This document shows positions 47,092-56,017 of a DNA stretch of 64,000 nt, piece by piece; positions within the stretch are counted from its first letter, which is position 1, and each line of letters starts with the position of its first letter. The stretch is from positions 13,162 to 77,161 of the forward strand of contig NZ_JBLBVL010000018.1 of assembly GCF_047250365.1 (NCBI RefSeq). Direction: 5' to 3'. The position numbers were made by a program, and so were the translations under genes. The notes below the pieces were generated by a model. That model ran no database searches and was not told the DNA's origin. It saw nothing but the letters and a program-made list of their open reading frames with translations. The stretch comes from Thaumasiovibrio sp047250365. Its GTDB lineage: Bacteria > Pseudomonadota > Gammaproteobacteria > Enterobacterales > Vibrionaceae.

Positions 47092-48123
47092 CTAACGTAA
47101 TAACCATCGTTTTAAAGGCGTGCGTAATATCCCTTCAACAACCAAAAGTGATATCGAGAATGTCGCTGCGACGACAAACAGGTCTTTTAGGTAACCCTCG
47201 ATACCAAATGTAGTCGATAAATTGAGCATAATAAGGAATATCGGTAAATGTGCTACGTAAACACCCAATACCCTATTTGCCAATTTAAAGGTTATAGGGT
47301 GATCACCGAATGTTGGTCGGCTTAACAACATCATAAATATGCCCGCTCCCCACAATGGCGTGCCCAATAAAAAGTCATGGATATTAAATGGAATGTCGTA
47401 ACCATACAGCCAAAATGCTTCTGAAAAGTGAATGACTAAACCTAGCGCGGCTAACATCAAACTTTGCATCAATGACAGACGTATCGATTTTCTACGAATT
47501 TCAACCCCTAGCAAAATCATCAGGGTACTGAAAAATGGGCCATTTCGTGTAAAAAATGGCGTCCATAGTTCAGTTAGCGTTAAGTAACTGCCCCCAGCTA
47601 CCCCAAAAAGATATAGCCCAAGAGCAACTAGCCACAATAAGCCTAAACGCTTAAAGTGCAGTGCAATCGTAATCACCGCCAATCCACACAATAAACCTGG
47701 GATATACCATAGGTGAACCAAACCACCTTCCATCATGGTGTTAATTGGGGTTTGCAGCAGCCATCCCCAGAAGCCTTGCCTTTCAGCAAAATACCCGTGG
47801 GTCAGCGCTACCTCAATGTTAAATGGAATCGTTAAACAGATCAGGCTCCAAACTAGCCAGATCCTCATCAGTGGCCTGCCGTAGTTTAGCAGAGTAGCAA
47901 ATGGGCTATTAGTGAGTTTAGGTTGCACAAGATAACCCGCCAATATAAAAAAGAACGGCACACCAAAACGCGCTAACTGATTAACCGTATACGCAAGCCA
48001 TGGCGTTTCATTGATAAGTGGCCCTTGATAAAGAATATGACAATGCAAAATAACAATAGCAAACATCGAAAGAGCCCGACCTAATTCAAGGCTAGCAATT
48101 TTGTTTGAGTTGGAAGGTGACAT
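47092..48123 (-). CDS. Acyltransferase 3 family membrane protein
   Basis: A polytopic protein of about 343 residues of the acyltransferase-3 family (OafA/WecH type). Landmarks: the N-terminal LELGRALSMFAIVILHCHI with the catalytic-type His, ARFGVPFFFILAGYL, and HLWYIPGLL. Such enzymes acetylate or succinylate surface glycans or osmolytes. ATG 48123 has GGGAA upstream; the frame extends to 48180. It is divergent from the APH-type kinase gene. Substrate unknown. Confidence 0.85.
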   Translation of the reverse strand: MSPSNSNKIASLELGRALSMFAIVILHCHILYQGPLINETPWLAYTVNQLARFGVPFFFILAGYLVQPKLTNSPFATLLNYGRPLMRIWLVWSLICLTIPFNIEVALTHGYFAERQGFWGWLLQTPINTMMEGGLVHLWYIPGLLCGLAVITIALHFKRLGLLWLVALGLYLFGVAGGSYLTLTELWTPFFTRNGPFFSTLMILLGVEIRRKSIRLSLMQSLMLAALGLVIHFSEAFWLYGYDIPFNIHDFLLGTPLWGAGIFMMLLSRPTFGDHPITFKLANRVLGVYVAHLPIFLIMLNLSTTFGIEGYLKDLFVVAATFSISLLVVEGILRTPLKRWLLR

Positions 48124-48344
48124 GGATGTTCCCAAATACTGCAAATGCGCCAATTTAAGTGCTTGGTGGACGAAAGACAAAATGTATATTGAAACTTACG
48201 ATACATCGCATAGTTTCCAGCTGTGGGGGTTGCTTCGGAAATCACGCATTGTTAGGTTTTTCACTACCGTTCCGATTCACCGCAACTGACGTCAAAAACC
48301 GTTATTGCCGTAACGTCATTAAAGACAAGCACACAAGGATAAGC

Positions 48345-49118
48345 ATGGAAGCACTTCTAGGAGGACGAGATGGCCAGGTTCACCGTTCAAACGATAAAGT
48401 CTATCGGCCACGTGGCTTTTGGTCTGAATCCGTTCATGTACTACTAACCCATTTAAAGCACGAGCAGTTTGGAGGTGCCCCTCAAGCATTTGGTTTTGAC
48501 GAACAAGGCAATGAAATACTCTCTTATGTGTCTGGTGAGGTTTATAATTACCCTTTAGTCGGGCCAATTGCCACAACAGAAGCGCTCAACTCTGCAGCGA
48601 AACAGTTACGCACCTATCATGACGCCACCACATCACTATTTCATCTCAACAGCTTCAACGAATTACACTGGCAGTTGCCAACACGAGAGCCTCAAGAAGT
48701 GATCTGCCATGGTGACTATGCCCCATACAACGTGGTGCTCCAGAATGACACGGTTGTCGGTATGATTGATTTTGATACCGCACATCCCGCGCCTCGAATT
48801 TGGGACGTCGCCTACGCAGTTTATTGTTGGGCTCCATTTAAAACCCACCCTTACGATGCTCTCGGCACAATTACCCAGCAAACGAGTCGGGCACGGCTAT
48901 TCTGTGATGCTTATGGATTAGTACGTTCAGCAAGAACACAATTGGTTGATCAGATGATAGTGCGACTCCAAGCATTGGTGGACTTCATGCACCATGAAGC
49001 CGCTAACGGCAATACTGCGTTTATTGACAATATCAACGATGGTCATCATTTAGCTTACCTCGCAGACATTACCTACCTTAAACACCACAAGCGAGAAATA
49101 ACAGAAGCACTGATTTAG
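48345..49118 (+). CDS. APH family phosphotransferase
   Basis: A 257-residue kinase-like protein. The catalytic loop VICHGDYAPYNVVL and the metal-binding GMIDFDTAHPAPRIWDVAY are typical of the aminoglycoside phosphotransferase/choline-kinase superfamily; the N-terminal lobe is short. Start ATG 48345 follows AAGGAT. The substrate is unknown. It could be a small-molecule kinase; resistance to an antibiotic cannot be concluded from the fold. Confidence 0.85.
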   Translation: MEALLGGRDGQVHRSNDKVYRPRGFWSESVHVLLTHLKHEQFGGAPQAFGFDEQGNEILSYVSGEVYNYPLVGPIATTEALNSAAKQLRTYHDATTSLFHLNSFNELHWQLPTREPQEVICHGDYAPYNVVLQNDTVVGMIDFDTAHPAPRIWDVAYAVYCWAPFKTHPYDALGTITQQTSRARLFCDAYGLVRSARTQLVDQMIVRLQALVDFMHHEAANGNTAFIDNINDGHHLAYLADITYLKHHKREITEALI

Positions 49119-49210
49119 CAGAAGGAAAGCAAACGTGCCACGTAAAATCGTGGTGCGTTTGCTTTTGGCAACCATCTGTATCGCGCTAACGAAATAGCCT
49201 AAATACAATG

Positions 49211-49957
49211 CTATTTCTTAATGACCCTTACCGGGCGTACCATATTAAGCACACGCGTCTCGTCGCCTTGAGGGTGCTTTCCACCTATCCATGGATAGAC
49301 AGTGTCACCGTTGCCCAAGGTTCTATCGTCTCCTCGTTGAGCGCCAGCTCCATGGACATCTATAGGATAACTACCCAAAGCCCCCATCGCCCTACCAAAG
49401 CAAATATATATCGATTGATTACGCGCGCCGAATGGCGTTGAAGTCCAGTAATAGCCCCAATCTTTTAACCCTGCCATATTTACGATTGGTGTCGTTTGAA
49501 ATATTGGGTCAATCGCGGGCGTACCCGTTACATCAGGGCTACGCGTATAATCCACAATACTATGTAACTGTTTGGTATCCGGAAGCCTCCAATCATCATA
49601 ACCCGCAAATTGCAGCGCGCCACAATGTTTAAGTCCAGATTTCCAGTCCATGCGACCATCACCAGCAGGCCCCAGCTTAAACAAACCAGAATCGTATTTC
49701 ATCCACATTAACCCGGTCGCAAGATCAGAAATCGTTCCATCACCATTATCAACAAACATGTTTTGACCGTAGTTTGTATTCCCTCGGACATAATAAACGG
49801 TAAATGTTTTAGTCGAAGGGTAGCCCTTCAGATATCCATCTCTAAAGTTATAGCCAAACATCGTTGTCACCGATCCTAGGGTTTTTCCACCGTAGATCGT
49901 ACTGGTTACTGTTTGTGTATCAAGAAATCTGTCACCAGGAACATAGATTTCCGGCAC
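49211..49957 (-). CDS. DUF1566 (Lcl C-terminal domain) protein, probably 5' damaged
   Basis: A frame of at least 248 residues with two DUF1566-type repeats: VDNGDGTISDLATGLMWMK, DWRLPDTKQLHSIVDY, YYWTSTPF and VRPVRVIKK at the end. Family members are secreted surface proteins. Here no signal peptide is present: the frame opens at GTG 49957 and reads on upstream to a TGA near 50022, whereas another frame with ATG (MAGLDDFNAQKKR) overlaps that point, suggesting a frameshift and loss of the true N terminus. A remnant function is uncertain. Confidence 0.7.
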   Translation of the reverse strand: MPEIYVPGDRFLDTQTVTSTIYGGKTLGSVTTMFGYNFRDGYLKGYPSTKTFTVYYVRGNTNYGQNMFVDNGDGTISDLATGLMWMKYDSGLFKLGPAGDGRMDWKSGLKHCGALQFAGYDDWRLPDTKQLHSIVDYTRSPDVTGTPAIDPIFQTTPIVNMAGLKDWGYYWTSTPFGARNQSIYICFGRAMGALGSYPIDVHGAGAQRGDDRTLGNGDTVYPWIGGKHPQGDETRVLNMVRPVRVIKK

Positions 49958-50153
49958 ATCAGGTAAACTGAAGTAATTCTTATCAAAAAAGGGTTCTGAC
50001 GTTTCTTCTGTGCGTTGAAGTCGTCAAGCCCTGCCATTTTTAGACAGTTTGTCCCATTATGGACAAATTTTTCCACAGTCATTGGTTTCTTTAGCCGTGT
50101 ATCGAAGCGGCTATGGCGCGTACTATCTCCTCATCGCTTTCGTATACGAGGAA

Positions 50154-50733
50154 ATGGCAATGCCACACCCAATCATCACCGGCTTAAATAAACGTTATAC
50201 CGCAAAAAAATATGATGCGACCAAACGCATCTCGGCAGAAGATATGGATGTTATTAAAGAGGCGATACGTTTGCGAATATTTATCAATTTAATCAGCCAC
50301 ATGCTAAAGAAGCATCGCATGTGATTTTGTTCGCGCACAATCCACACTTTACTAAAGATAATTACAAGAAAATGGTCGATGCCGAAGTGAGTTCTGGTCA
50401 CTTACCCGAAGAGATGTACAACAATATGTTGGATGGTGCGTTCGCCTTTGCTGAATCAAATACCGATGAAAACGGGTTTAATGGCCATTGGACCAAAGCA
50501 CAAACCTACATTGCACTAGGCAACACATTGCATTTACTTGCCCGCTTAGGCATTGCATCGACACCAATGGAAGGCGTTGATTCAGCGTTGTCGGGGAGAT
50601 GTTTAGTGAAGAGTTAGATGGGTACCAATGTGACTTTGCGTTAGCAATGGGCTATCAACTTGATGGGGAAGATTACAACTATGGCCTTCCTAAAGCCCGC
50701 TTACCGATTAATGATGTCGTGACTGTGTTGTAA
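50154..50733 (+). pseudogene. Nitroreductase (NfsB-like), degraded
   Basis: Pieces of an NAD(P)H nitroreductase lie in three frames. The start (ITGLNKRYTAKKYDATKRIS) at ATG 50154 follows GAGGA, but the FMN-binding SPSS.NSQPW segment is missing, and the frame shifts at about 50270. The middle (HVILFAHNPHFTKDNYKKM to LGIASTPMEGVDSALSG) and then, after a second shift near 50600, the end (MFSEELDGYQCDFALAMGYQ to LPINDVVTVL) follow. A deletion plus two frame breaks show that the gene is dead. Confidence 0.88.
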
Positions 50734-50772
50734 GCGGTTATTTGTACGCTCGGCGTTTTTGCCGAGCGCTTA

Positions 50773-50884
50773 TAGCGTATCACCAATACGCAGAACTCCC
50801 TTAGGTTCAGACTGATAAGCGTCCGCGATAAACTGAATCGTATCCAAAGTATCTTTGTGCGTGCTAATTAAGGTGCTTTTGCCA
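50773..50884 (-). pseudogene. LysR-family regulator fragment
   Basis: On the minus strand a short stretch reads STHKDTLDTIQFIADAYQS then EPKGVLRIGDTL and a stop. This is the linker region following the winged helix of a LysR regulator, with both ends missing. It faces away from the nitroreductase pseudogene, so the pair is probably a dead regulator-target unit. Confidence 0.6.
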
Positions 50885-51760
50885 ATGTTGCTGACCTTTT
50901 AAAGCCACTCTGTAATCTACGTAGTCGCATGAACTGTAAAGCTTTTTAGCTGCAACATTATCATCACCTACCTCTAATGTGATTTTGAAGTAACCATTAT
51001 CTCTACAATACTGTTCAATACCATTAAGTTGCTCTTTGCCGACACCTTGGCCTCGGAAGCTATCCGAAACCATAAAGTCATGAATATTCATTACTCTTTG
51101 CGCACGGTAGGTTGAGAATGATTCAAAGCACACCGCGAAACCAGCGGGCTGGTTGTCGACAAAACTGATAAACCCGTAGAAATATGACAAAGCAAACAGC
51201 TGACTAATTACAGTGGGGTCCAGCTCAACAGAAAGTCCAGATAGGTACTCGCTGAATAAAGACTCAAATATGCCTTTATCCTCATTGCTTTCTGTTTCGA
51301 GACGTCTAATTAAGATTTCCATATTCATTTCCACCAAAGCACATCGACATAGTAACCCCCACGAGGTGTTAGCCGTTGATGTATTCTTGAACTCTTCAAT
51401 CGGTTCTCGATCAGAGTATACATATACAGAATTTCCTATTGGATCTAAGACAGAAAAACCTCGGTCTCCCCAAGGATGATCTTCAAGCGGCATGATGACT
51501 TCTAGTCCAGCTTTAGTAAGACGCGAATATTCAGCATCTACATCTTCGACGTTAAAATTTAGCATCACTCCTTGACCGCCAAACACAGGCATATGCTCTT
51601 GCGGCTGGATAAAGCAAATTTCTGAGCCATCTTGATCAATTTTCAACGTAACATACCAACCACAATCAAAAACTGCTTTTGCCGCAAAATACTTCATGTA
51701 GTACGCTCGGCAAGCATCTACTTCAGTGGTACAAAACATGTAGACAATTTTTTCGTTTTC
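50864..51760 (-). pseudogene. VOC domain - GNAT acetyltransferase gene, frameshifted at its start
   Basis: The product joins a VOC/glyoxalase-type domain (about residues 1-115, VMLNFNVEDVDAEYSRL, GNSVYVYSD) to a GNAT acetyltransferase (from MNMEILIRRLETES, with FMVSDSFRGQGVGKEQL). The likely original start, ATG near 51760 after AAGGAAATC, runs into an A tract; adding one A would read MKTKKIVYMFCTTEVDA in frame. As is, the frame must begin at ATG 51739, without a ribosome site. Either the gene is broken, or the A-tract count is variable. Between the domains the sequence looks like a former cassette junction. Confidence 0.65.
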
Positions 51761-51805
51761 ATATGATTTCCTTATTCTGCGAACATTAAATTAAGCGGCT
51801 AACGG

Positions 51806-52210
51806 CTAACGGCTAAGGCGGTACTTAACCAATGACGGACTTTCACAATCTATTGTTTCTATGTAGATATTACGCTCCTTCCACATAACTTCGATATCAT
51901 AAAGACAAAACGAATATTTAGTTGGATCGACAACCCAAATCCCATTAACTTGAACTGATACTGACGTAAATAGCTCATTATCATTACCCCACCAAGCTAA
52001 AACCAAATACTTACAACTTTCACCATTATGGAAAATAACGAACGCAGCAGTTTGATCCCATTCGAGAGTTATTTCAGATTTAACCTCTGTTAGTCGTTGA
52101 TGAAAAGCGACCATATTGATTGGTTCTCCATTTGCTGAAATGGTATAAATCTTAACCCCATCCGCATCTAGCCAATCTTGCTCACCTTCCAATTTTCTTG
52201 ATTTATACAT
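51806..52210 (-). CDS. Integron cassette hypothetical protein
   Basis: A 134-residue soluble protein (WLDADGVKIYTISANGEPIN, LEWDQTAAFVIFHNGESCKY, FCLYDIEVMWKERNIY). No family is recognised. It lies at the distal end of the array. A complete attC downstream of its stop is not seen; instead there is a short TAACGGC triplication (51797-51818), so this may be the last cassette, with its attC lost. AGGAGG precedes the ATG. Confidence 0.65.
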   Translation of the reverse strand: MYKSRKLEGEQDWLDADGVKIYTISANGEPINMVAFHQRLTEVKSEITLEWDQTAAFVIFHNGESCKYLVLAWWGNDNELFTSVSVQVNGIWVVDPTKYSFCLYDIEVMWKERNIYIETIDCESPSLVKYRLSR

Positions 52211-52225
52211 TGTACCTCCTTGTAC

Positions 52226-52355
52226 GCTTAACGCCCGCTTAACTTACTGCCAACTGCACCGAACTAAAACAGGCTGGCATGATGACCTCCTTAGGTCGTC
52301 GATGCGTGGCAGTAAAACGGATCAAGTCCAGAATCACTCTTAAATTGTTTGTATG
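52226..52355 (-). repeat. attC site 1
   Basis: Begins GCTTAACGCCCGCTTAA and ends TCTTAAATTGTTTGTATGG on the plus strand, with an inner GCCA...TGGC pair, the reverse complement of a Vibrio-type attC. It follows the stop of the LysE cassette. Confidence 0.8.
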
Positions 52356-52361
52356 GACTTT

Positions 52362-52988
52362 TTATCGCTGCTTCATGAGCGCCACTGCTAGACCTGAAGA
52401 AACGAATGTAATACCTGCCCCAATATTTAAACCTGACACGAGCCTAGGCTTATTTCTGAACCAGTCGGATAACTGAGATGAAAAAACACCCATTAAACTA
52501 AAGCCAACTGCTGTTAATACCGCAAACCAGACTCCATAGCCGATCATTTGAATTGTCACTGACCCTAAACTTGGATTTACAAACTGAGGTACAAATGCAA
52601 GAACAAACATGCCAGGCTTCGGGTTAAGCGCTGCGGATAGAAAGCCAGTAGAAAAAATAACTGTCAAAGACTGTTTTTTCGCCGGCTCTAATGAGAATAG
52701 ACTTCTCGAACGAAGAACCTTTACACCCAACCAAATTAAGTAAACAGCGCCAAGTAGTTTAACAACGTAAAACGCTACTTCCGAGGTTTGAATTAGCAGA
52801 GTTAGCCCGAAGGTTGCTGCAACAACATGAAATAAAATACCTGTACCAGAAGACATACCTGACATTACTGCCGCCAGTCGTCCTTGACTTAAACCTCGAC
52901 CAATAGCGAGTAAGTTATCTGGCCCCGGTGAAATAACCAACAGTAAACAAGCCAATGTATAAGTGACAAATACCTCTAATGGAAACAC
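52362..52988 (-). CDS. LysE/RhtB family amino-acid exporter (cassette)
   Basis: A 208-residue, six-helix exporter. Family hallmarks: ISPGPDNLLAIGRGLSQGR and SGMSSGTGILFHVVAATFG near the N terminus, KLLGAVYLIWLGVK, FLSAALNPKPGMFVLAFVPQF. The start is taken as GTG 52988 because AGGAGG lies five bases upstream and the protein then begins with FPLEVFVTYTLAC; the open frame continues to 53069 through the attC side. It exports amino acids or derivatives; the substrate is not known. Confidence 0.85.
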   Translation of the reverse strand: MFPLEVFVTYTLACLLLVISPGPDNLLAIGRGLSQGRLAAVMSGMSSGTGILFHVVAATFGLTLLIQTSEVAFYVVKLLGAVYLIWLGVKVLRSRSLFSLEPAKKQSLTVIFSTGFLSAALNPKPGMFVLAFVPQFVNPSLGSVTIQMIGYGVWFAVLTAVGFSLMGVFSSQLSDWFRNKPRLVSGLNIGAGITFVSSGLAVALMKQR

Positions 52989-53016
52989 AAAACCTCCTTG
53001 TTGTATGACTCTGAGT

Positions 53017-53138
53017 GCTAACGCCCGCTTAAGTGGTGAGCAACGCGATACGATGCCTCCGCATACCACCTAAATCACTAAATTTATCGCAAACCACAAA
53101 TGCCACACGTTGGGAATCTGTCTTGAACGCTTTGTATA
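53017..53138 (-). repeat. attC site 2
   Basis: Starts GCTAACGCCCGCTTAAGTGG and ends TTGAACGCTTTGTATA. Inner complementary GTGAGCAACGC and GTTGGGAATC parts fit the hairpin of the attC group whose outer arm reads TTTGTAT. Confidence 0.85.
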
Positions 53139-53144
53139 CGAATT

Positions 53145-53828
53145 TTACCAGACGTGTTCCGTACCCTGCCATGTTAAGAACTTACCACTTTGTTCTAAGG
53201 CCAAGTTGCTGGCTAGTTTTACAATACCTGATGCACTTTCTTCAACAGTGATGTCTGCGTCTTTACCGCCCATATCTGTTTTAACCCAACCAGGATGAAT
53301 TGGGCACACAACAATTCCTTTCGGCTTCAGTTCTAATGCCAACACTTGCATGACTTTATTAACCGCAGCTTTTGAGCTTCGATACGCATACATACCATAG
53401 CTTTCTCGGTTTAATGCGCCCATTTGGCTTGAAATGGTAATAATACGAGGGTTAGCACTAGTTTCGAGAAGCCTTAAGAGAGCTCGGCTAACCATAAGAG
53501 GCGCTATTGAGTTCACGGCAAAGGTGTTGAGCCATTCTTTTGAGTTGATAGCCTCCATTGATTGCTCGTCTGAACCAATAACACCCGCATTGTTGATAAG
53601 TATGTCCAGCTGAACATTTGATAGCTTAGAAGCCAAATTAACTATTGAGGATTCGTCAGTGACCTCTAGTTCATGCAGCGTCAATGAACTATTAACAAGC
53701 AGTTTTTTTAACTGCATTGAAGGCTGACCACGATAAGTCGAGATGACGTTATAACCTAAAGCTAAAAATTGACGAGTTAACTCAAGTCCAATACCCCTCG
53801 AAGCGCCAGTAATTAAGACTGTTTCCAT
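53145..53828 (-). CDS. Short-chain dehydrogenase/reductase (cassette)
   Basis: A 227-residue classical SDR similar to the C-factor group. NAD(P) motif TGASRGIGLELT, NNAGV, catalytic Ser in ISSQMGAL, YAYRSSKAA (Tyr/Lys region) and HPGWVKTDMGG. Substrate unknown. It is flanked by attC sites 2 and 3 on the array. Confidence 0.85.
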   Translation of the reverse strand: METVLITGASRGIGLELTRQFLALGYNVISTYRGQPSMQLKKLLVNSSLTLHELEVTDESSIVNLASKLSNVQLDILINNAGVIGSDEQSMEAINSKEWLNTFAVNSIAPLMVSRALLRLLETSANPRIITISSQMGALNRESYGMYAYRSSKAAVNKVMQVLALELKPKGIVVCPIHPGWVKTDMGGKDADITVEESASGIVKLASNLALEQSGKFLTWQGTEHVW

Positions 53829-53847
53829 GTGCTGAATTTCCTTATTC

Positions 53848-53951
53848 GTATAACGCCGGGCATAAGGTGCGCCACGACAAACTCACAAAGCGCGCCGAAC
53901 TCGGTACCAAAACTGCCAAGTGTAACGCGCGTCTTAAATGCTTTGTTGAAC
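53848..53951 (-). repeat. attC site 3
   Basis: Starts GTATAACGCCGGGCATAAGG and ends CTTAAATGCTTTGTTGAACG. Contains the inner GTGCGCCACG ... AGTGTAACGCGCG pair. Confidence 0.8.
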
Positions 53952-54036
53952 GAAGCCGCTCTGCGGCAGAGTAAAGCGTAAGACCACCATACTTCTTGTA
54001 ACCCCATCATTCGATGGTCAACAAGGAGTCAGCACC

Positions 54037-54843
54037 ATGAACACCACTGAACTTGCTCGCTACAACTTCCTTTATGAACAACACCTTACCAACCTATCGC
54101 TGCAAGGTAAACGCCCTGCAACCATCGATGCCTACAGCCGTGCGGTACGTCGTATTTCTGCCTTCTTTGACTGCCCGCCAGATCACCTGACAACCGAACA
54201 GTTACGTACCTATTTCCGCCAACTCATCCGCACCCACTCATGGAGTACCGTCAAACTCGACCGCAACGGCTTGCAATTCTTCTACCGCTATACCCTCAGT
54301 AAACAATGGATCTGGCTCAATATCGTCAAACCGCCGCAGGTCAAACGACTGCCTGACCTTTTGGTACGACTGCTCGACACCCTTGCCCAACACCCTACAC
54401 TTAGGCTTCCTCCGGCACCGCTCCCCACCGAGTGGGTAGTCGACTGTCGTAAGGTTGGCCGGGGCTTACCGACGCTGCAATACCTATCACGCTACCTATA
54501 CCGGAGCGTTTTACCCGACAAAGATATTATCACGTTCAATGACCATCAGGTGACATTCCGCTATACCGATAGCCAGACCCAGCGACCGGCAACGCGTACC
54601 TTGCCGGTGGTGCAGTTCTTGTGGCTTATCTTGCAACATGTGCTGCCAAAAGGGTTACAGCGGGTGCGGGATTATGGCTTGCTACATGGCAGTGCGAAAG
54701 CACTGCGGCTGACCATCCAGCTAATGTTGCTCAGCTTGCCGACATGGCAGTTACCTGAACAAGCCAAGCCCCAGAAAGCAAAACGGGACTGCCCATGTTG
54801 CCAGCATGCTATGTGCTGTGTCGGCGCCACCCGACCGAGATAG
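54037..54843 (+). pseudogene. Chimera of tyrosine-recombinase N terminus and IS91-type transposase C terminus
   Basis: A 268-residue frame. Residues 1 to about 110 are a SAM-like integrase N-terminal domain (LQGKRPATIDAYSRAVRRIS, TTEQLRTYFRQLIRTHSWST), but the catalytic domain with R..HxxR..Y is absent. From about residue 113 it continues as the C-terminal part of an IS91-family transposase (RYLYRSVLPDKDII, FLWLILQHVLPKGLQRVRDY, then CPCC), lacking the catalytic tyrosine region upstream. IS91-like elements often carry an integrase gene followed by tnpA, so one internal in-frame deletion of both genes explains it. AAGGAG precedes the ATG. Confidence 0.75.
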
Positions 54844-55098
54844 CCGCAAGGCAGACTGAATAAGGATAATGGCAATCAACACCGACGAGGAGAACGCCAA
54901 CGTAACACCGAACTCAGGCAGTAAGCTACTGAAGTGAATAGCATTGTTATCACTTCTGGGCTGCGCTCGTCTTGAGCAAAGTCACGGGCGCAACGCCTAT
55001 CAAACTCCCTCCGAGCAATTTACTTAATAAGGTTATACGGGCTTGTCCAACAACCGGATAGAAGTGTCGGCTGCGCGACACGTATCCTTATTTGTTAT
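54764..55098 (+). repeat. IS91-like 3' tail, copy A
   Basis: 335 bases that recur at 55677-56011 with no gaps (constant offset 913) and about nine differences. The unit covers the last codons of the transposase and a non-coding part with a hairpin (GAAGTGA...TCACTTC near 54938-54960), and ends in a segment that can fold back (ATAAGG...CCTTAT). Confidence 0.9.
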
Positions 55099-55541
55099 GT
55101 GCGTACCAAAGACATTGGCACGAACCGAATTCCGTTGAACTCTGCTTCTTCACCTGTTGCTACGAAACCATTACGATTGTAAAAACCAACAGCATTCACC
55201 GATGAGCGTAGGCTAACTTCACAAGCGTCTGTCTGATTAAGCAAATGATTCAATAAAGTACGACCTAAACCTGAACCCTGCTGTGAATTTGCAACAAACA
55301 AATGGGTTAGATAATTTCCACCACGCAAAGCGGCAAAACCTAGAACCTCCCCACCCGATACCGCCTTAATTGATGAAAACTTCTCATCATCAAGAGTAGA
55401 CGCTAGGTCAGGTAATACTCTGTCCTTAAACTCTTGCTTTCCTTGTTCATTAAGCAATGGAAGCACATCCTTGGCAGAGACCTCTGAAACAAGCCTTGTT
55501 ACTGCGTCTAAATCCGTTTTTAGAACCTTCTGAATTTCCAT
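55095..55541 (-). CDS. GNAT N-acetyltransferase (cassette)
   Basis: A 148-residue GNAT protein. Acetyl-CoA motif region HLFVANSQQGSGLGRTLL, followed by SLRSSVNAVGFYNRNGFVATGE, is typical. ATG 55541 has GGAGGAAAT upstream. The stop codon overlaps the border with the IS91-like tail. Substrate unknown; it could act on a small molecule or a protein. Confidence 0.82.
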   Translation of the reverse strand: MEIQKVLKTDLDAVTRLVSEVSAKDVLPLLNEQGKQEFKDRVLPDLASTLDDEKFSSIKAVSGGEVLGFAALRGGNYLTHLFVANSQQGSGLGRTLLNHLLNQTDACEVSLRSSVNAVGFYNRNGFVATGEEAEFNGIRFVPMSLVRT

Positions 55542-55553
55542 ATTTCCTCCGAG

Positions 55554-55677
55554 CACATAACGCCCGCTTAGTTGTGAGCAACGAAACCGATTGCAAAACC
55601 GCCACCTTCAACACCTAATTTGAATAAACAAAAAATGCGCCCGCGTTTTTTGTCCACCTTGAAAACCCTTGTTGAAC
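55554..55677 (-). repeat. attC site 4
   Basis: Starts ACATAACGCCCGCTTAGTTG and ends CCTTGTTGAACC. Inner TGAGCAACG and GCGTTTTTTGTCC parts suggest a degenerate hairpin. The IS91-like solo tail begins directly after it. Confidence 0.75.
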
Positions 55678-56011
55678 CAAGCCTCAGAAAGCAAAACGGG
55701 ACTGCCCATGTTGCCAGCATGCTATGCGCTGTGTCGGCGCCACCCGACCGAGATAGCCGCAAGGCAGACTGAATAAGGATAATGACAATCAACACCTACG
55801 AGGAGAACGCCAACGTAACACCGAACTCAGTCAGTAAGCTACTGAAGTGAATAGCATTGTTATCACTTCTAGGCTGCGCTCGTCTTGAGCAAAGTCACGG
55901 GCGCAACGCCCATCAAACTCCCTCCGAGCAATTTACTTAATAAGGTTATACGGGCTTGTCCAACAACCGGATAGAAGTGTAGGCTGCGCGACGCGTATCC
56001 TTATTTGTTAT
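55677..56011 (+). mobile_element. IS91-like 3' tail, copy B (solo)
   Basis: Second copy of the 335-base tail, about 97% identical to 54764-55098, without the rest of the element. It lies between attC 4 and the end of the CoiA-like cassette gene, i.e. again where an attC belongs. The short frame on the other strand through this piece (55568-55795) is not considered a gene. Confidence 0.85.
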
Positions 56012-56017
56012 ACCGAT

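Larger units (their letters stand above)
53952..55098 (+). mobile_element. IS91-like element, internally deleted
   Basis: The segment from the end of attC 3 to the GTTAT at 55098 contains the integrase-transposase chimera and a non-coding tail. The 335-base 3' tail (54764-55098) is repeated at 55677-56011. The unit is inserted where the GNAT cassette's attC should be. The outer ends are inferred from the repeat and the attC border, not from known IS termini. Confidence 0.6.

Noticed and set aside
48180..48344. An attC-like or integron feature between the acyltransferase and kinase genes
   Set aside because: A few attC-like words (GTTAGG, GTAACG) occur, but no paired arms could be found.
49208..49441. 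A 77-codon plus-strand frame
   Set aside because: It is the antisense of the conserved end of the DUF1566 gene.
55568..55795. A 75-codon frame on the minus strand
   Set aside because: It lies entirely in attC 4 and the IS91-like solo tail, with no ribosome site or protein-like pattern.
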